Translations under genes and position numbers: made by a program
Part shown: piece by piece, positions 27,068-35,782 of the stretch
Numbering within the stretch: position 1 is the first letter of the stretch
Layout: the number at the start of each line of letters is the position of its first letter
NCBI RefSeq assembly: GCF_936943645.1
Contig: NZ_CAKZJO010000103.1
Location: 1 to 64,000, forward strand
Reading direction: 5' to 3'
DNA from: an uncultured Bradyrhizobium sp.
GTDB lineage: Bacteria > Pseudomonadota > Alphaproteobacteria > Rhizobiales > Xanthobacteraceae
Length of the DNA stretch: 64,000 nucleotides
The notes under the pieces: model-generated
Database searches by the model: none
Told to the model about the DNA's origin: nothing
What the model saw: the letters and a program-made list of their open reading frames with translations, nothing else

Positions 27068-27517
27068 TCAGGCAATAGGCTTGGGAGGGGGAGAGTCGGT
27101 ATCGGGGATGATGCCGGCGAGCCGGGGTGCAGGTTGCGGGCTCGTCGCCGACACAAGCGGCGTCGCTATGGTGGATGGCGCCGGCTGTGTCACCGCCAGC
27201 GAGAAGCAGCCATGGCAATGATGTCCGCCGATCGCCTTGTGGTCGCTGTGGCCCGTCGCGGCATCGAGGGCCGTGGCGATCTCCGAGCCGCCGCCGGGCG
27301 TGGTGACGTCAATGTCGTGCGCGCCGTGCAGCGCGCCCGCGAACAGATACACGATCGCGATCAGCAAAGAGAGCAGCCCGCGCCAGTTGCGCGGACGGCA
27401 AGTTCCTCGGGGCTGGCGGTTCGCGAGCACGACGTCACTCTGATTGCGGTCTGCGCCCGGCCTAGCATGGCGGCGGGAACGGTGTCGACCCGCAACATTG
27501 TTACGTCCCGGGAACAA
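27068..27517 (-). CDS. small membrane-anchored His/Cys protein upstream of efflux operon (start uncertain)
   Basis: single TM RGLLSLLIAIVYLFAGALHGAHDIDV then GHSDHKAIGGHHCHGCFSL; same strand, immediately upstream of czcC-like gene. Confidence 0.55.
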   Translation of the reverse strand: MFPGRNNVAGRHRSRRHARPGADRNQSDVVLANRQPRGTCRPRNWRGLLSLLIAIVYLFAGALHGAHDIDVTTPGGGSEIATALDAATGHSDHKAIGGHHCHGCFSLAVTQPAPSTIATPLVSATSPQPAPRLAGIIPDTDSPPPKPIA

Positions 27518-27826
27518 TTGCCGCAGCAGCGAAGGCGTGGCGATCGATCCACGCGCCGCTCCCCAATCTGGACGTCCACCCCGATCGCATCTTCGATGAT
27601 CCCGCCGGCTGCGTCGTTAACATACGGCAGGAGCAGGTGCGGCGATTGCAGACACGGAAAGGCCCCAGCCGGGCTGACCGGCTGAGGCCTTGTGCTCACA
27701 ATCTTCATCCTTGGGACTCCCACAATCAATTCGCAGCTCGTCCGTTCGTTCCCACTGCTCCCTCGAATTTGGAACGTTCCTCATGCCTCGCGATTAGCGA
27801 CCAGAAGAAACGGAGGAGGATGGACA

Positions 27827-27901
27827 ATGGACGGACTGATTTATCTGATCGGCTTGATCGTCGTCATCATGGCGATCCTGTCGTTCTTCGGCCTGCGTTG
27901 A
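27827..27901 (+). CDS. 24-aa hydrophobic small protein
   Basis: MDGLIYLIGLIVVIMAILSFFGLR, preceded by strong SD ggaggagga at 27811-27819; 10 nt before the next ORF. Confidence 0.65.
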   Translation: MDGLIYLIGLIVVIMAILSFFGLR

Positions 27902-27911
27902 GAGAGCCGCA

Positions 27912-28802
27912 ATGACCATCGAGACTCTCATGCAGGAAGAAATCATCGAGGGCGGCCTGGAGGGTGAAGCCCCCCGCAGCATCCAGTGGAGCTCGGTGTT
28001 TGCAGGCGCTCTCGCCGCCGGCGCGATGTCCTTCATCCTGGTCGGCTTTGGCGTCGCCGTCGGTCTCGGCGTCAGCTCGGCGTCGCCGACATGGCGCGAT
28101 GCCTCTGCAGCGCTGGCGCTGCTCTCAGGGTTTTATCTGATCATCCAGGCGATCATCAGCTTCGGCTTTGGCGGCTATATCGCAGGCCGCACCACGCGCC
28201 CGGCGCCGACGCTGGCGACGATCGAAGACGATGGCGAGCGGCGAGACGGCCTGCACGGGCTGACGGCCTGGGCCCTCGCCGTGCTGGCCGGCGCAGCTCT
28301 GCTCGCGCTGCTCGGCGCCGCCGCGATTGACCGGTCACCGATGCGCAGCTCGGCCGGCGCTACGTCCTCAGCCGAGCCTCTACTCAGCTACGAGCTCGAC
28401 AAGCTGTTCCGCGCGCCGCGTCGCGCGCCCAACATCGATTTGCGGGAAGCTCGTGCCGAAGCGGGGCGCATTCTGCTGACCTCGTCCAGTCATAGCGGCG
28501 TCAGCGCTGACGACCGGGCCTACCTCGTGCAGCAGGTCGCCGGCCTTTCGGGGCTGCAGGCCCCCGACGCCGAACGGCGCGTCGATGCGCTGATTGTGGA
28601 CGCGAAGACGGCGATCAACCGGGCGCGGCGCAACTCGATTATCGTGGCGTTCTCGATCGCGGCTGCGACCCTGATCGGCGCCGCGGTGGCCTGGGCGGCA
28701 GCCGTGGCCGGCGGACGCCATCGCGATGGTGAGCCGTTGCCGAACTGGATGGCGAGCTCAAACCGCTTCCATCGCAATCCGCGCGCGATGCCGGTGCCGT
28801 AA
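27912..28802 (+). CDS. membrane protein (type often annotated PhnA-like in Bradyrhizobiaceae)
   Basis: RSIQWSSVFAGALAAGAMSFILVGFGVAVGLGVSSASPTWRDASAALALLSGFYLIIQAIISFGFGGYIAGRT; several TMs; family name from memory. Confidence 0.75.
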   Translation: MTIETLMQEEIIEGGLEGEAPRSIQWSSVFAGALAAGAMSFILVGFGVAVGLGVSSASPTWRDASAALALLSGFYLIIQAIISFGFGGYIAGRTTRPAPTLATIEDDGERRDGLHGLTAWALAVLAGAALLALLGAAAIDRSPMRSSAGATSSAEPLLSYELDKLFRAPRRAPNIDLREARAEAGRILLTSSSHSGVSADDRAYLVQQVAGLSGLQAPDAERRVDALIVDAKTAINRARRNSIIVAFSIAAATLIGAAVAWAAAVAGGRHRDGEPLPNWMASSNRFHRNPRAMPVP

Positions 28803-28828
28803 GAACTGAAACAGCGTTCCAAAGCAAA

Positions 28829-28853
28829 ATGGCCGGGCGCAAGCCCGGCCATT
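28829..28853. terminator. bidirectional terminator between convergent genes
   Basis: aatggccgggc-gca-gcccggccatt stem between 28802 (+) and pepT stop 28874 (-). Confidence 0.65.
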
Positions 28854-28873
28854 ACGAATGCCTGCAAGACGCT

Positions 28874-30124
28874 TCAGGCCTTCTCTTCCCAGATCATCGC
28901 AAGGTGCACGATGGTCTCTACCGCCTTTTCCATGTCCTGCCGGCTGACCCATTCGAGCCGCGAGTGGAAGGCGTGCTCGCCGGCGAAGATGTTGGGGCAG
29001 GGCAGTCCCATGAAGGACAGGCGCGAGCCGTCGGTGCCGCCGCGGATCGCGGTGCGCATCGGGCGCAGACCGGCGCGGCGGATCGCCTCGATGGCGTATT
29101 CCAGCACGTGCGGGTGACGGTCGATCACCTGCTTCATGTTGCGGTACTGCTCCTTCACCTCGAATTTGTAGGTCGAGCGCGGATAGTCCTTCATGACGTC
29201 CTTGACGATGCCCTCGAGCAGGGCTTCCTTCTCCTTCAGCCCCTCCTCGGTGAAGTCGCGGACGATGAAGGAGAGCGTCGCCTGCTCCAGCGCGCCCTCG
29301 ATGCCGATCGGATGCAGGAAGCCTTGCTTGCCCGAGGTGGTCTCCGGAGAGCAGCCTTCCTTCGGGAGGCGCTCGACGATGGCGGAAGCGATCTTGATCG
29401 CGTGCTCCATCTTGCCCTTGGCGTAGCCGGGATGGGCGCTGACACCTGATATGGTGATGGTGGCGCCGTCGGCCGAGAAGGTCTCGTCCTCGACGCAGCC
29501 GGCACTCTCGCCGTCCATGGTGTAGCCGAAATCGGCACCCAGCTTCTTCAGATCGACATTGTCGACGCCGCGGCCGATCTCCTCGTCCGGCGTGAACAGG
29601 ATCTTGATGGTGCCGTGCTTCACGTCGGGATTGTTGATGAAGAAATGCGCGGCATCCATGATCTCGGCGACGCCGGCCTTGTTGTCGGCGCCGAGCAGCG
29701 TGGTGCCGTCGGTGGTGATGATGTCGTTGCCGATCTGGTTCTTCAGCGCCGGATGCTCGTTGAAGCGGATCACCTGGCTGGTGTCGCCCGGCAGCGTGAG
29801 GTCGCCGCCGCGATAGTTCTTCACCAGTTGCGGCTTGACGTCCTTGCCGGTCACGTCGGGCGAGGTGTCCATGTGCGAGCAGAAGCAGATCACCGGCACC
29901 TTCTTGTCGGTGTTGGCCGGGATGGTGCCGTAGACATAGCCGTAATCGTCGAGATGCGCGTCGGCGACGCCCATGGCCTTCAGCTCAGCGGCCAGCACGC
30001 GGCCGAGATCCTTCTGCTTCTCGGTCGAGGGCGAGCGAGGCGAATCCGGATCGGACTGGGTGTCGATGGTGACGTAGCGCAGGAAGCGCTCGGTCACGGT
30101 GTGCGAAAAGGTGAGGGAGGACAT
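28874..30124 (-). CDS. pepT: peptidase T (tripeptide aminopeptidase)
   Basis: VTERFLRYVTIDTQSDPDSPRSPSTEKQKDLGRVLAAEL, ICFCSHMDTSPDVTGKDVKP, LLGADNKAGVAEIMDA, GGTDGSRLSFMGLPCPNIFAGEHAFHSRLEWV. Confidence 0.96.
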   Translation of the reverse strand: MSSLTFSHTVTERFLRYVTIDTQSDPDSPRSPSTEKQKDLGRVLAAELKAMGVADAHLDDYGYVYGTIPANTDKKVPVICFCSHMDTSPDVTGKDVKPQLVKNYRGGDLTLPGDTSQVIRFNEHPALKNQIGNDIITTDGTTLLGADNKAGVAEIMDAAHFFINNPDVKHGTIKILFTPDEEIGRGVDNVDLKKLGADFGYTMDGESAGCVEDETFSADGATITISGVSAHPGYAKGKMEHAIKIASAIVERLPKEGCSPETTSGKQGFLHPIGIEGALEQATLSFIVRDFTEEGLKEKEALLEGIVKDVMKDYPRSTYKFEVKEQYRNMKQVIDRHPHVLEYAIEAIRRAGLRPMRTAIRGGTDGSRLSFMGLPCPNIFAGEHAFHSRLEWVSRQDMEKAVETIVHLAMIWEEKA

Positions 30125-30229
30125 TGCTGGTCAAACCGCCGGGTCAGGGGAAGACAGGCGGTATAGCAGAAAGCGGGCCGCGTTGCGGCCGGAACGAGAT
30201 GAGATCAGGCTTAACGAAAGCTTGACTCA

Positions 30230-30291
30230 TAGCGTTTTCAAGCGAAGTGGATTCCGGTTCGCGTGAAGGAAACGCGTCAAAACGAGAATCT
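30230..30291. repeat. dispersed extragenic repeat of a Bradyrhizobiaceae type
   Basis: agcgttttcaagcgaagtggattccggttcgcgtgaaggaaacgcgtcaaaacgagaatct; internal palindromy (gcgttttc / gaaaacgc-like); family recognised from memory. Confidence 0.55.
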
Positions 30292-30634
30292 ATATCGCCT
30301 CTTTCAGTTCCTTCACGGGGCGGAACGTGACCTTCTTGCTGGCCTTGATGTGAATGGCCTCGCCGGTGGCGGGATTGCGGCCGGTGCGGGCGGCGCGCTT
30401 GCGCACCTGGAGGATGCCGAGCCCGACGATGCGGACCCGATCGCCCTTCTTCAGGTGCTTGGCGATCAAATCGACCATGTCGGTCAGGACGGCCTCGGCG
30501 TGCTTTTTCGACAGATCCTGGCTTTCGGCGATGTCGGCGGCGAGGTGCTTGAGCGTGATGGTGGCGGGGCCGGCTGCCTTCTTGGCCGAATCCTTCTTAG
30601 CCGAATCCTTTTTAGCCAAATCCTTTTTAGCCAT
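30290..30634 (-). CDS. HU family DNA-binding protein with Lys-rich N-terminal pentapeptide repeats
   Basis: (AKKDS)n N-terminus then HU core DLSKKHAEAVLTDMVDLIAKHLKKGDRVRIVGLGILQVRKRAARTGRNPATGEAIHIKASKKVTFRPVKELKEAI. Confidence 0.92.
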   Translation of the reverse strand: MAKKDLAKKDSAKKDSAKKAAGPATITLKHLAADIAESQDLSKKHAEAVLTDMVDLIAKHLKKGDRVRIVGLGILQVRKRAARTGRNPATGEAIHIKASKKVTFRPVKELKEAI

Positions 30635-30948
30635 GACTGGCCTCCTCGATGGTCCAATGACAGGGAATCCCTGGAAAAGCCGAGAACGCGTGGGATCCCT
30701 CTAAGTCGTTCCAGGCGTAGACGATTCGGGCGCGGGCTGACTATGCCGCGAGTTCCCGCTGGACACCTGCAACGGCCCGCAGAGCCGCGAAAGACGTCGA
30801 GGAATTCGGGCTAAGGCTATGAGGCGATTGCCAAATGGCCTGAGGGATGGGGGCGCGCGGCCTCGGGGGCGGCGGGCCGAAAAACGGCGTCCGGAGAAAG
30901 CGGCATGGTCGTCACCACGTGTCGACTGCTTTTCGCGCCGCCGCCGCT

Positions 30949-32169
30949 CTAATCCCTGATGGCAAGCGCTGTGGACCGGGCTGTCTCCCAGACCTGCTTG
31001 GGAACAGATGTTATTGGAGAGACGTTCGGCCGATAGACGCGCTCTATCAGGTCGACCGATGCGCGGTGAACGTCCCTGACCGTAAGCGCTGCCTGCGCCG
31101 ACCATGCGATCCAAACGACGACGACCAGCCAGCGCAAATCGCGGCTGGACACTGCGATGACAAGCAAAAGGCCATAGGCGAAGGCAGGCAGCGCGAGATG
31201 ACGATCCCGTGCGTAGGCGTAGGAGAATAGTGCGCAGCCAAAGGCTACGATGAGAAGCATGACGACAGGTCGAGTCCGCTGTTTCCTCAGCAGAAACGCC
31301 ATCAAGGCGCTCGATGCCAAGATCAGCGGCGTCTCGTAGCGAAGTTCATGAATTGGTTCACCCCATTTGGCGAGGCGCGTCCAAAGCGCGACGATCTGCG
31401 AGGCGATGTTGACGACGTAAGCGTGAATGTCGACCGGACTCGCATTGGCAAGACCCATGCCGGAGCCAATCGTCGCGGCCCTGAGGACGAAATATCCGAG
31501 GGTAATCGCAGCAAAGATCAGAGTTGCTCTGATCGGTGCGGAAGACGCGAGGAAGGGGTAGAAGACGAGCAGAGCCAGCCCGTTCTCTTTCATCGAGAGG
31601 GCTGCGACGAACAGGCCGGAGCACAATGCCAGCTTCGCGGTGTCGCCCCGATCGGAAAATATGACGGCGAGCCCCGCCGCAAAGCAGATCAGCACCACGA
31701 TGTGAGGCAATTCGCTCAGCCACACGACCGATCCGGATATGAAGGGAGACCCGATCAGGAAGACGGTGAGCAGCGGAAGCGTTGAATTCGGCAATCCCAA
31801 GCGCTTCGCGGCGACCGATGACGTCCAGATCAGCAGGAGGAACACACCGAACTGGGCAATTCGATAAGGCAACAAGTGCCAGCCAAAAGCCGAATGAAAC
31901 AGCTTCAGCATGATCTCTGCGCCCGGCCGATAGAACGGGCTGCCATCCATCCAAGCTGGGCTGAAAGGGATCTCGGCGAGCCGTTGATTGCCGAGCCTGT
32001 GAAGCCAAGCCAGGTCGTCGACGTATTCGAATGGCTCGCGTGTCATGACCAAAAGCAGTCCAGCCAGCAGAATGGCTGTGCCGGCCCACATGATCGCTGT
32101 GACTCGACGATCGATCGCGTAGGGGTGAGGCTGGTCTGCCGGCAAACTCAAAGCCATCAGCGCGGCCAT
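30949..32169 (-). CDS. polytopic membrane protein, possible GT39/ArnT-like glycosyltransferase
   Basis: multiple TMs, EPFEYVDDLAWLHRLGNQRLAEIPFSPAWMDGSPFYRPGAEIMLKLFHSAFG. Confidence 0.65.
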   Translation of the reverse strand: MAALMALSLPADQPHPYAIDRRVTAIMWAGTAILLAGLLLVMTREPFEYVDDLAWLHRLGNQRLAEIPFSPAWMDGSPFYRPGAEIMLKLFHSAFGWHLLPYRIAQFGVFLLLIWTSSVAAKRLGLPNSTLPLLTVFLIGSPFISGSVVWLSELPHIVVLICFAAGLAVIFSDRGDTAKLALCSGLFVAALSMKENGLALLVFYPFLASSAPIRATLIFAAITLGYFVLRAATIGSGMGLANASPVDIHAYVVNIASQIVALWTRLAKWGEPIHELRYETPLILASSALMAFLLRKQRTRPVVMLLIVAFGCALFSYAYARDRHLALPAFAYGLLLVIAVSSRDLRWLVVVVWIAWSAQAALTVRDVHRASVDLIERVYRPNVSPITSVPKQVWETARSTALAIRD

Positions 32170-32292
32170 TTTTTCAGGCCGGACCAGTCAGGCGGCAAAT
32201 GCTCCATCCGGTTCCTGACGACTCGGTGGCAGGGGATGCGATGCATCCTCCGGCCGGCCATGGCGCCATGCTTTCGTAGAAGATTCATATGA

Positions 32293-32460
32293 CTACGGGC
32301 TCCTGAGCCACATGACCAGTATCAGGGCGCCGAGCCCTGTCCAGATTGGTGTGACCAAAAGCAGCGTCTCGCCGGCGGTAATCGACAGGGGAGTCGAGCG
32401 CCGCACGGTGATCCAAAACAACATCAGGCCGAGCGGCACGAAAACAAGGAGAGGCGTCAT
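32293..32460 (-). CDS. 55-aa two-TM small membrane protein (below the 60-aa cutoff of the supplied track)
   Basis: minus-strand translation MTPLLVFVPLGLMLFWITVRRSTPLSITAGETLLLVTPIWTGLGALILVMWLRSP*. Confidence 0.55.
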   Translation of the reverse strand: MTPLLVFVPLGLMLFWITVRRSTPLSITAGETLLLVTPIWTGLGALILVMWLRSP

Positions 32461-32753
32461 CGGCGCAACCTATCCAGCACAACTTGCCCGCGCAACGTGG
32501 CTTTCGGTGGCGGCTGGAATGGGACCGGATGTCGGGGCTGCCACTTGCTTGCAGATGAAGCCAGGTTCCGGCCCGACAGCCCGAGGTCCGTCGCCAGGGA
32601 TCGACCTCGGCCGGTGGAGCCTTGATGCGGCTGCAGCGATCATCGGCGCACAACCCAAGTGACCGAAAATCTCACGGCGGCGGCCTTCCCGACACTCCGC
32701 TGTCGAGGCTCCCCAGACTGTCATGATTAAGTGTATGATATTCCGCCATTAAA

Positions 32754-32830
<77 letters not shown>

Positions 32831-32941
32831 GTGGTTCGCTGAAAGCGCGCGGAACGAGGGGGGACTTAAAGGCGGGGCTGAGTGAAGTCAAGGACGTTGC
32901 GCTACCTCGGTGAATCTCCGCTAAGCATTGCTCTGGAAAAC

Positions 32942-32966
32942 GAAAAAGGCCGCCCGGAGGCGGCCA
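32942..32966 (-). terminator. Rho-independent terminator
   Basis: minus strand ggccgcctccgggcggcctttttcg, immediately downstream of the 32991..33194 ORF. Confidence 0.7.
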
Positions 32967-32990
32967 TCAGCAAGCCCGGAAGGGGACGCT

Positions 32991-33194
32991 TCAGCGAATC
33001 TCCGAGGTCCCGGCGCTTGTCACCACGACCGGCTTGCCGGCCTTGATCACGTGGGTGGACTGGGCGGTCTGGCTGTAATCGGCATTGGTGCGGGCTGCGA
33101 TCCCGAAGCCGGCCACCATGATGCCGGCCACCAGCGCCATCACCACGATCTTCAGGTGGGTCGCACGATCAGCAGAGTGAATGGAGTGGTTCAT
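32991..33194 (-). CDS. small single-TM hypothetical protein
   Basis: MNHSIHSADRATHLKIVVMALVAGIMVAGFGIAARTNADYSQTAQSTHVIKAGKPVVVTSAGTSEIR; followed by a terminator. Confidence 0.75.
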   Translation of the reverse strand: MNHSIHSADRATHLKIVVMALVAGIMVAGFGIAARTNADYSQTAQSTHVIKAGKPVVVTSAGTSEIR

Positions 33195-33519
33195 CTGAGC
33201 CTCCCGACGGACTTTGCCGCCGTCTATGGGCTCATCTTTTAGGGACCATCTGTTTCCGGATGGTTTCGCGGGTTCCGCAAAATGGTTTCATGTTTACGCC
33301 CGCTTGGTTTCGCCGGGCTTGCGGGCGGCGCGGCCCAGGGACGCCCGGGCCCGGCCGAGGGACGGAAAATCAGGGCAACAGCAACGTCAGGGGGGGCCTG
33401 TGGGCTGGCGCGCTTTCCGTCTCTTACCTGCCGCGTAATCGCGCCGGCGGCCTGACTTGGCCATGATCGTCTCCATCGCCCGCGAATGCCGGGTGGCCGA
33501 TCTGCAAGGGAGAGATACG

Positions 33520-34425
33520 ATGAACCGCCGCGCCGTCCTCGAAACCACCTTGCTTGGGACCGCTTTTGCGGCGGCGTCGATAGCCGGCGCGCCGGCGGCG
33601 GAACAGCAGGGGACGCGATCGCCCTATGTGACCGCCAGGGATGGCACCAGGCTCTTCGTGCAGGATTGGGGACGTGGCCGCGCCGTGCTTCTGCTGTCGG
33701 CCTGGACGTTCGACGCCAGTATCTAGGGCAGCCATATCGCCGCGCTGACTGCGAGCGGCTTCCGCTGCGTCGCGCCTGACAGGCGGGGGCACGGCCGCTC
33801 CGAGATGCCGTCTGCCGGCTACGATCTGGACACCCTGACCGACGACGTCGCCGCCGTGATCGAGCAGCGCGACCTGCGCGACGTCACACTGGTCGGCTTC
33901 TCGATGGGGACGACCGAAGCGGTCAACTTTCTCGCGCGTCACGGATCGGAGCGGATTGCAAGGCTGGTGCTGGTCGCGCCGACCACGCCATACCTCGTCC
34001 GGACCGAGGACAATGCGGACGCGATTCCGAAAGCGATGATCGAGGCCGACAACGCGGCCATCGCCTGCGACTTCGCCGGGTGGATCGCCGCGAACGAAGC
34101 ACCGTTCTTCACCGCCGGGACGCCCGAGATCACGCGGACCTGGATTCGCGAGATGATGCTGAGCGTGCCGGTGCCGGTCGCGCTCGCCTGCCGCAAGACC
34201 ATCGCATTCGCCGATCTGCGCAAGGCGGCCGCCGGGATCGATCGCCCGACATTGATCGTTCAGGGCGACAAGGATGCCAGCGCGCCGCTGCCGCTGACCG
34301 GCGCCAAGACCGCTGGGCTCATCAAGGGCAGCAAGCTGACGGTCTATGAGGGTGCGCCGCATCCGCTGCCGCTCACGCATGGTGAGCGCCTGCTCGCGGA
34401 TATGTGCGCGTTCATGGGCGCCTGA
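33520..34425 (+). pseudogene. alpha/beta hydrolase (arylesterase/haloperoxidase-like) interrupted by in-frame TAG
   Basis: signal peptide MNRRAVLETTLLGTAFAAASIAGAPAAEQ...AWTFDASI*GSHIAALTASGFRCVAPDRRGHGRSEMPSAGYDLDTLTDDVAAVIE...VTLVGFSMGTTE; same frame either side of TAG at 33724-33726. Confidence 0.85.
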
Positions 34426-34427
34426 GG

Positions 34428-35732
34428 TCAGCCCGCCCGGTCGATGTCGGCGCGGATGCTCCGTGCCGCCCAGATGAAGAGCAGGGCGCCGACGGTGGTC
34501 GTGACCGCTGCCGAGAGCAGGGAATAGCGCACGGCTTCAGTGCCGTAGCTACCCTTCAGCGCGTCGTTGACCATGCCGACCGCCAGCGGTCCGACGCCCT
34601 GGCCGAAGCAGGTCGCGGTGAGCGCGATCAGCGCGGAGGCGAGCGCCCGCATGCTGGGCTTGGCCACCGTCTGCGCGATCGCGAAGATCGGGCCGAGATG
34701 GAAGCCGACCAGGAACGAGGTCAGCGCCAGCATGGCGACCATCATCTTGAAGTCCTGCGTCAGCATGCACAGTGCGAACACCGGGCCCGCAAGGCCGGAG
34801 GTGATTGCGGGCGCCCACAGCTTCCAGCGGTCGTCGCGGCGGCTGACCTGCGCCACCGCGAAGCCGCCGAGCAGAGTGCCGGCCATGCCGGCGAGGCCCT
34901 TGAAGGTGCCGGCATAGGTGCCGATCTCGGCGCTGGAGAGATGATGCACGCGCGCCAGGAACGGCGGGATCCAGGCCGCGGTGGCGTAGTTCGTGTAAGT
35001 CGTGAGGCAGAAGCCGATCAGGACGATGATGAAGCTTCGCTGCGAAGCGAGAAAGCGCAGCGTCGGGCCGAGCGGCTCGGGCACGAAGCTCTCCTGCATC
35101 GCGCCGCGCTTCGGCTCGGAGATCGTCAGCCACAGCACGACGGCGAGCAGGATGCCGGGCAGGCCGGCGACGTAGAAGGCCATCCGCCAGCCATAGTGCT
35201 GGTTGACGTAGCCGCCGACGAAATAGCCGAGGAAGACGCCGAGATAGGTGCCGATGGCGTAGATCCCGAGCGCGCGCGGGCGCTCGTTCTTGGCGAAGAG
35301 ATCGGCGACGATGGATTGCGAGGCCGGAGAGCCCGCGGATTCGCCGATGCCGACGCCAATTCTGGCAAGTGCCAATGAGGTCAGGCTGGTGGCCGCGCCG
35401 CACAGCGCCGTCATCGCACTCCAGAACGCAAATGCCAGGGCCACGATGTTGCGGCGGTTGAGGCGATCGGCGACGCGCGCGATGGGGATGCCGAGCAGGG
35501 AATAGAACAGCGCAAAGCCGAAACCGGCGAGCAGTCCCATCATGGTGTCGCTGAGCTGGAACTCCTTCTTGATCGGCTCGATCAGCACGTTGAAGATCGT
35601 GCGGTCGAGGAAGTTCAGCGCGTAGATGATGGTGAGCAGACCCAGCACGTAATAGCGCCGCGCCGAGGGTTTTGCCGCGGCAGCCGTTTGCACCGACATC
35701 TGTGACGTCACATCGACCATGCCTTCCCCCAA
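34428..35732 (-). CDS. MFS transporter
   Basis: 12-TM pattern; YALNFLDRTIFNVLIEPIKKEFQLSDTMMGLLAGFGFALFYSLLGIPIARVADRLNRRNIVALA. Confidence 0.93.
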   Translation of the reverse strand: MGEGMVDVTSQMSVQTAAAAKPSARRYYVLGLLTIIYALNFLDRTIFNVLIEPIKKEFQLSDTMMGLLAGFGFALFYSLLGIPIARVADRLNRRNIVALAFAFWSAMTALCGAATSLTSLALARIGVGIGESAGSPASQSIVADLFAKNERPRALGIYAIGTYLGVFLGYFVGGYVNQHYGWRMAFYVAGLPGILLAVVLWLTISEPKRGAMQESFVPEPLGPTLRFLASQRSFIIVLIGFCLTTYTNYATAAWIPPFLARVHHLSSAEIGTYAGTFKGLAGMAGTLLGGFAVAQVSRRDDRWKLWAPAITSGLAGPVFALCMLTQDFKMMVAMLALTSFLVGFHLGPIFAIAQTVAKPSMRALASALIALTATCFGQGVGPLAVGMVNDALKGSYGTEAVRYSLLSAAVTTTVGALLFIWAARSIRADIDRAG

Positions 35733-35782
35733 TTTGTCTTTGTTATCGTTGTCGGTCCAGCCTTGAAGCAGAGGCTGGTAGA

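Noticed and set aside
33424-34380. 318-aa minus-strand ORF
   Set aside because: Antisense to the interrupted hydrolase; no family signature
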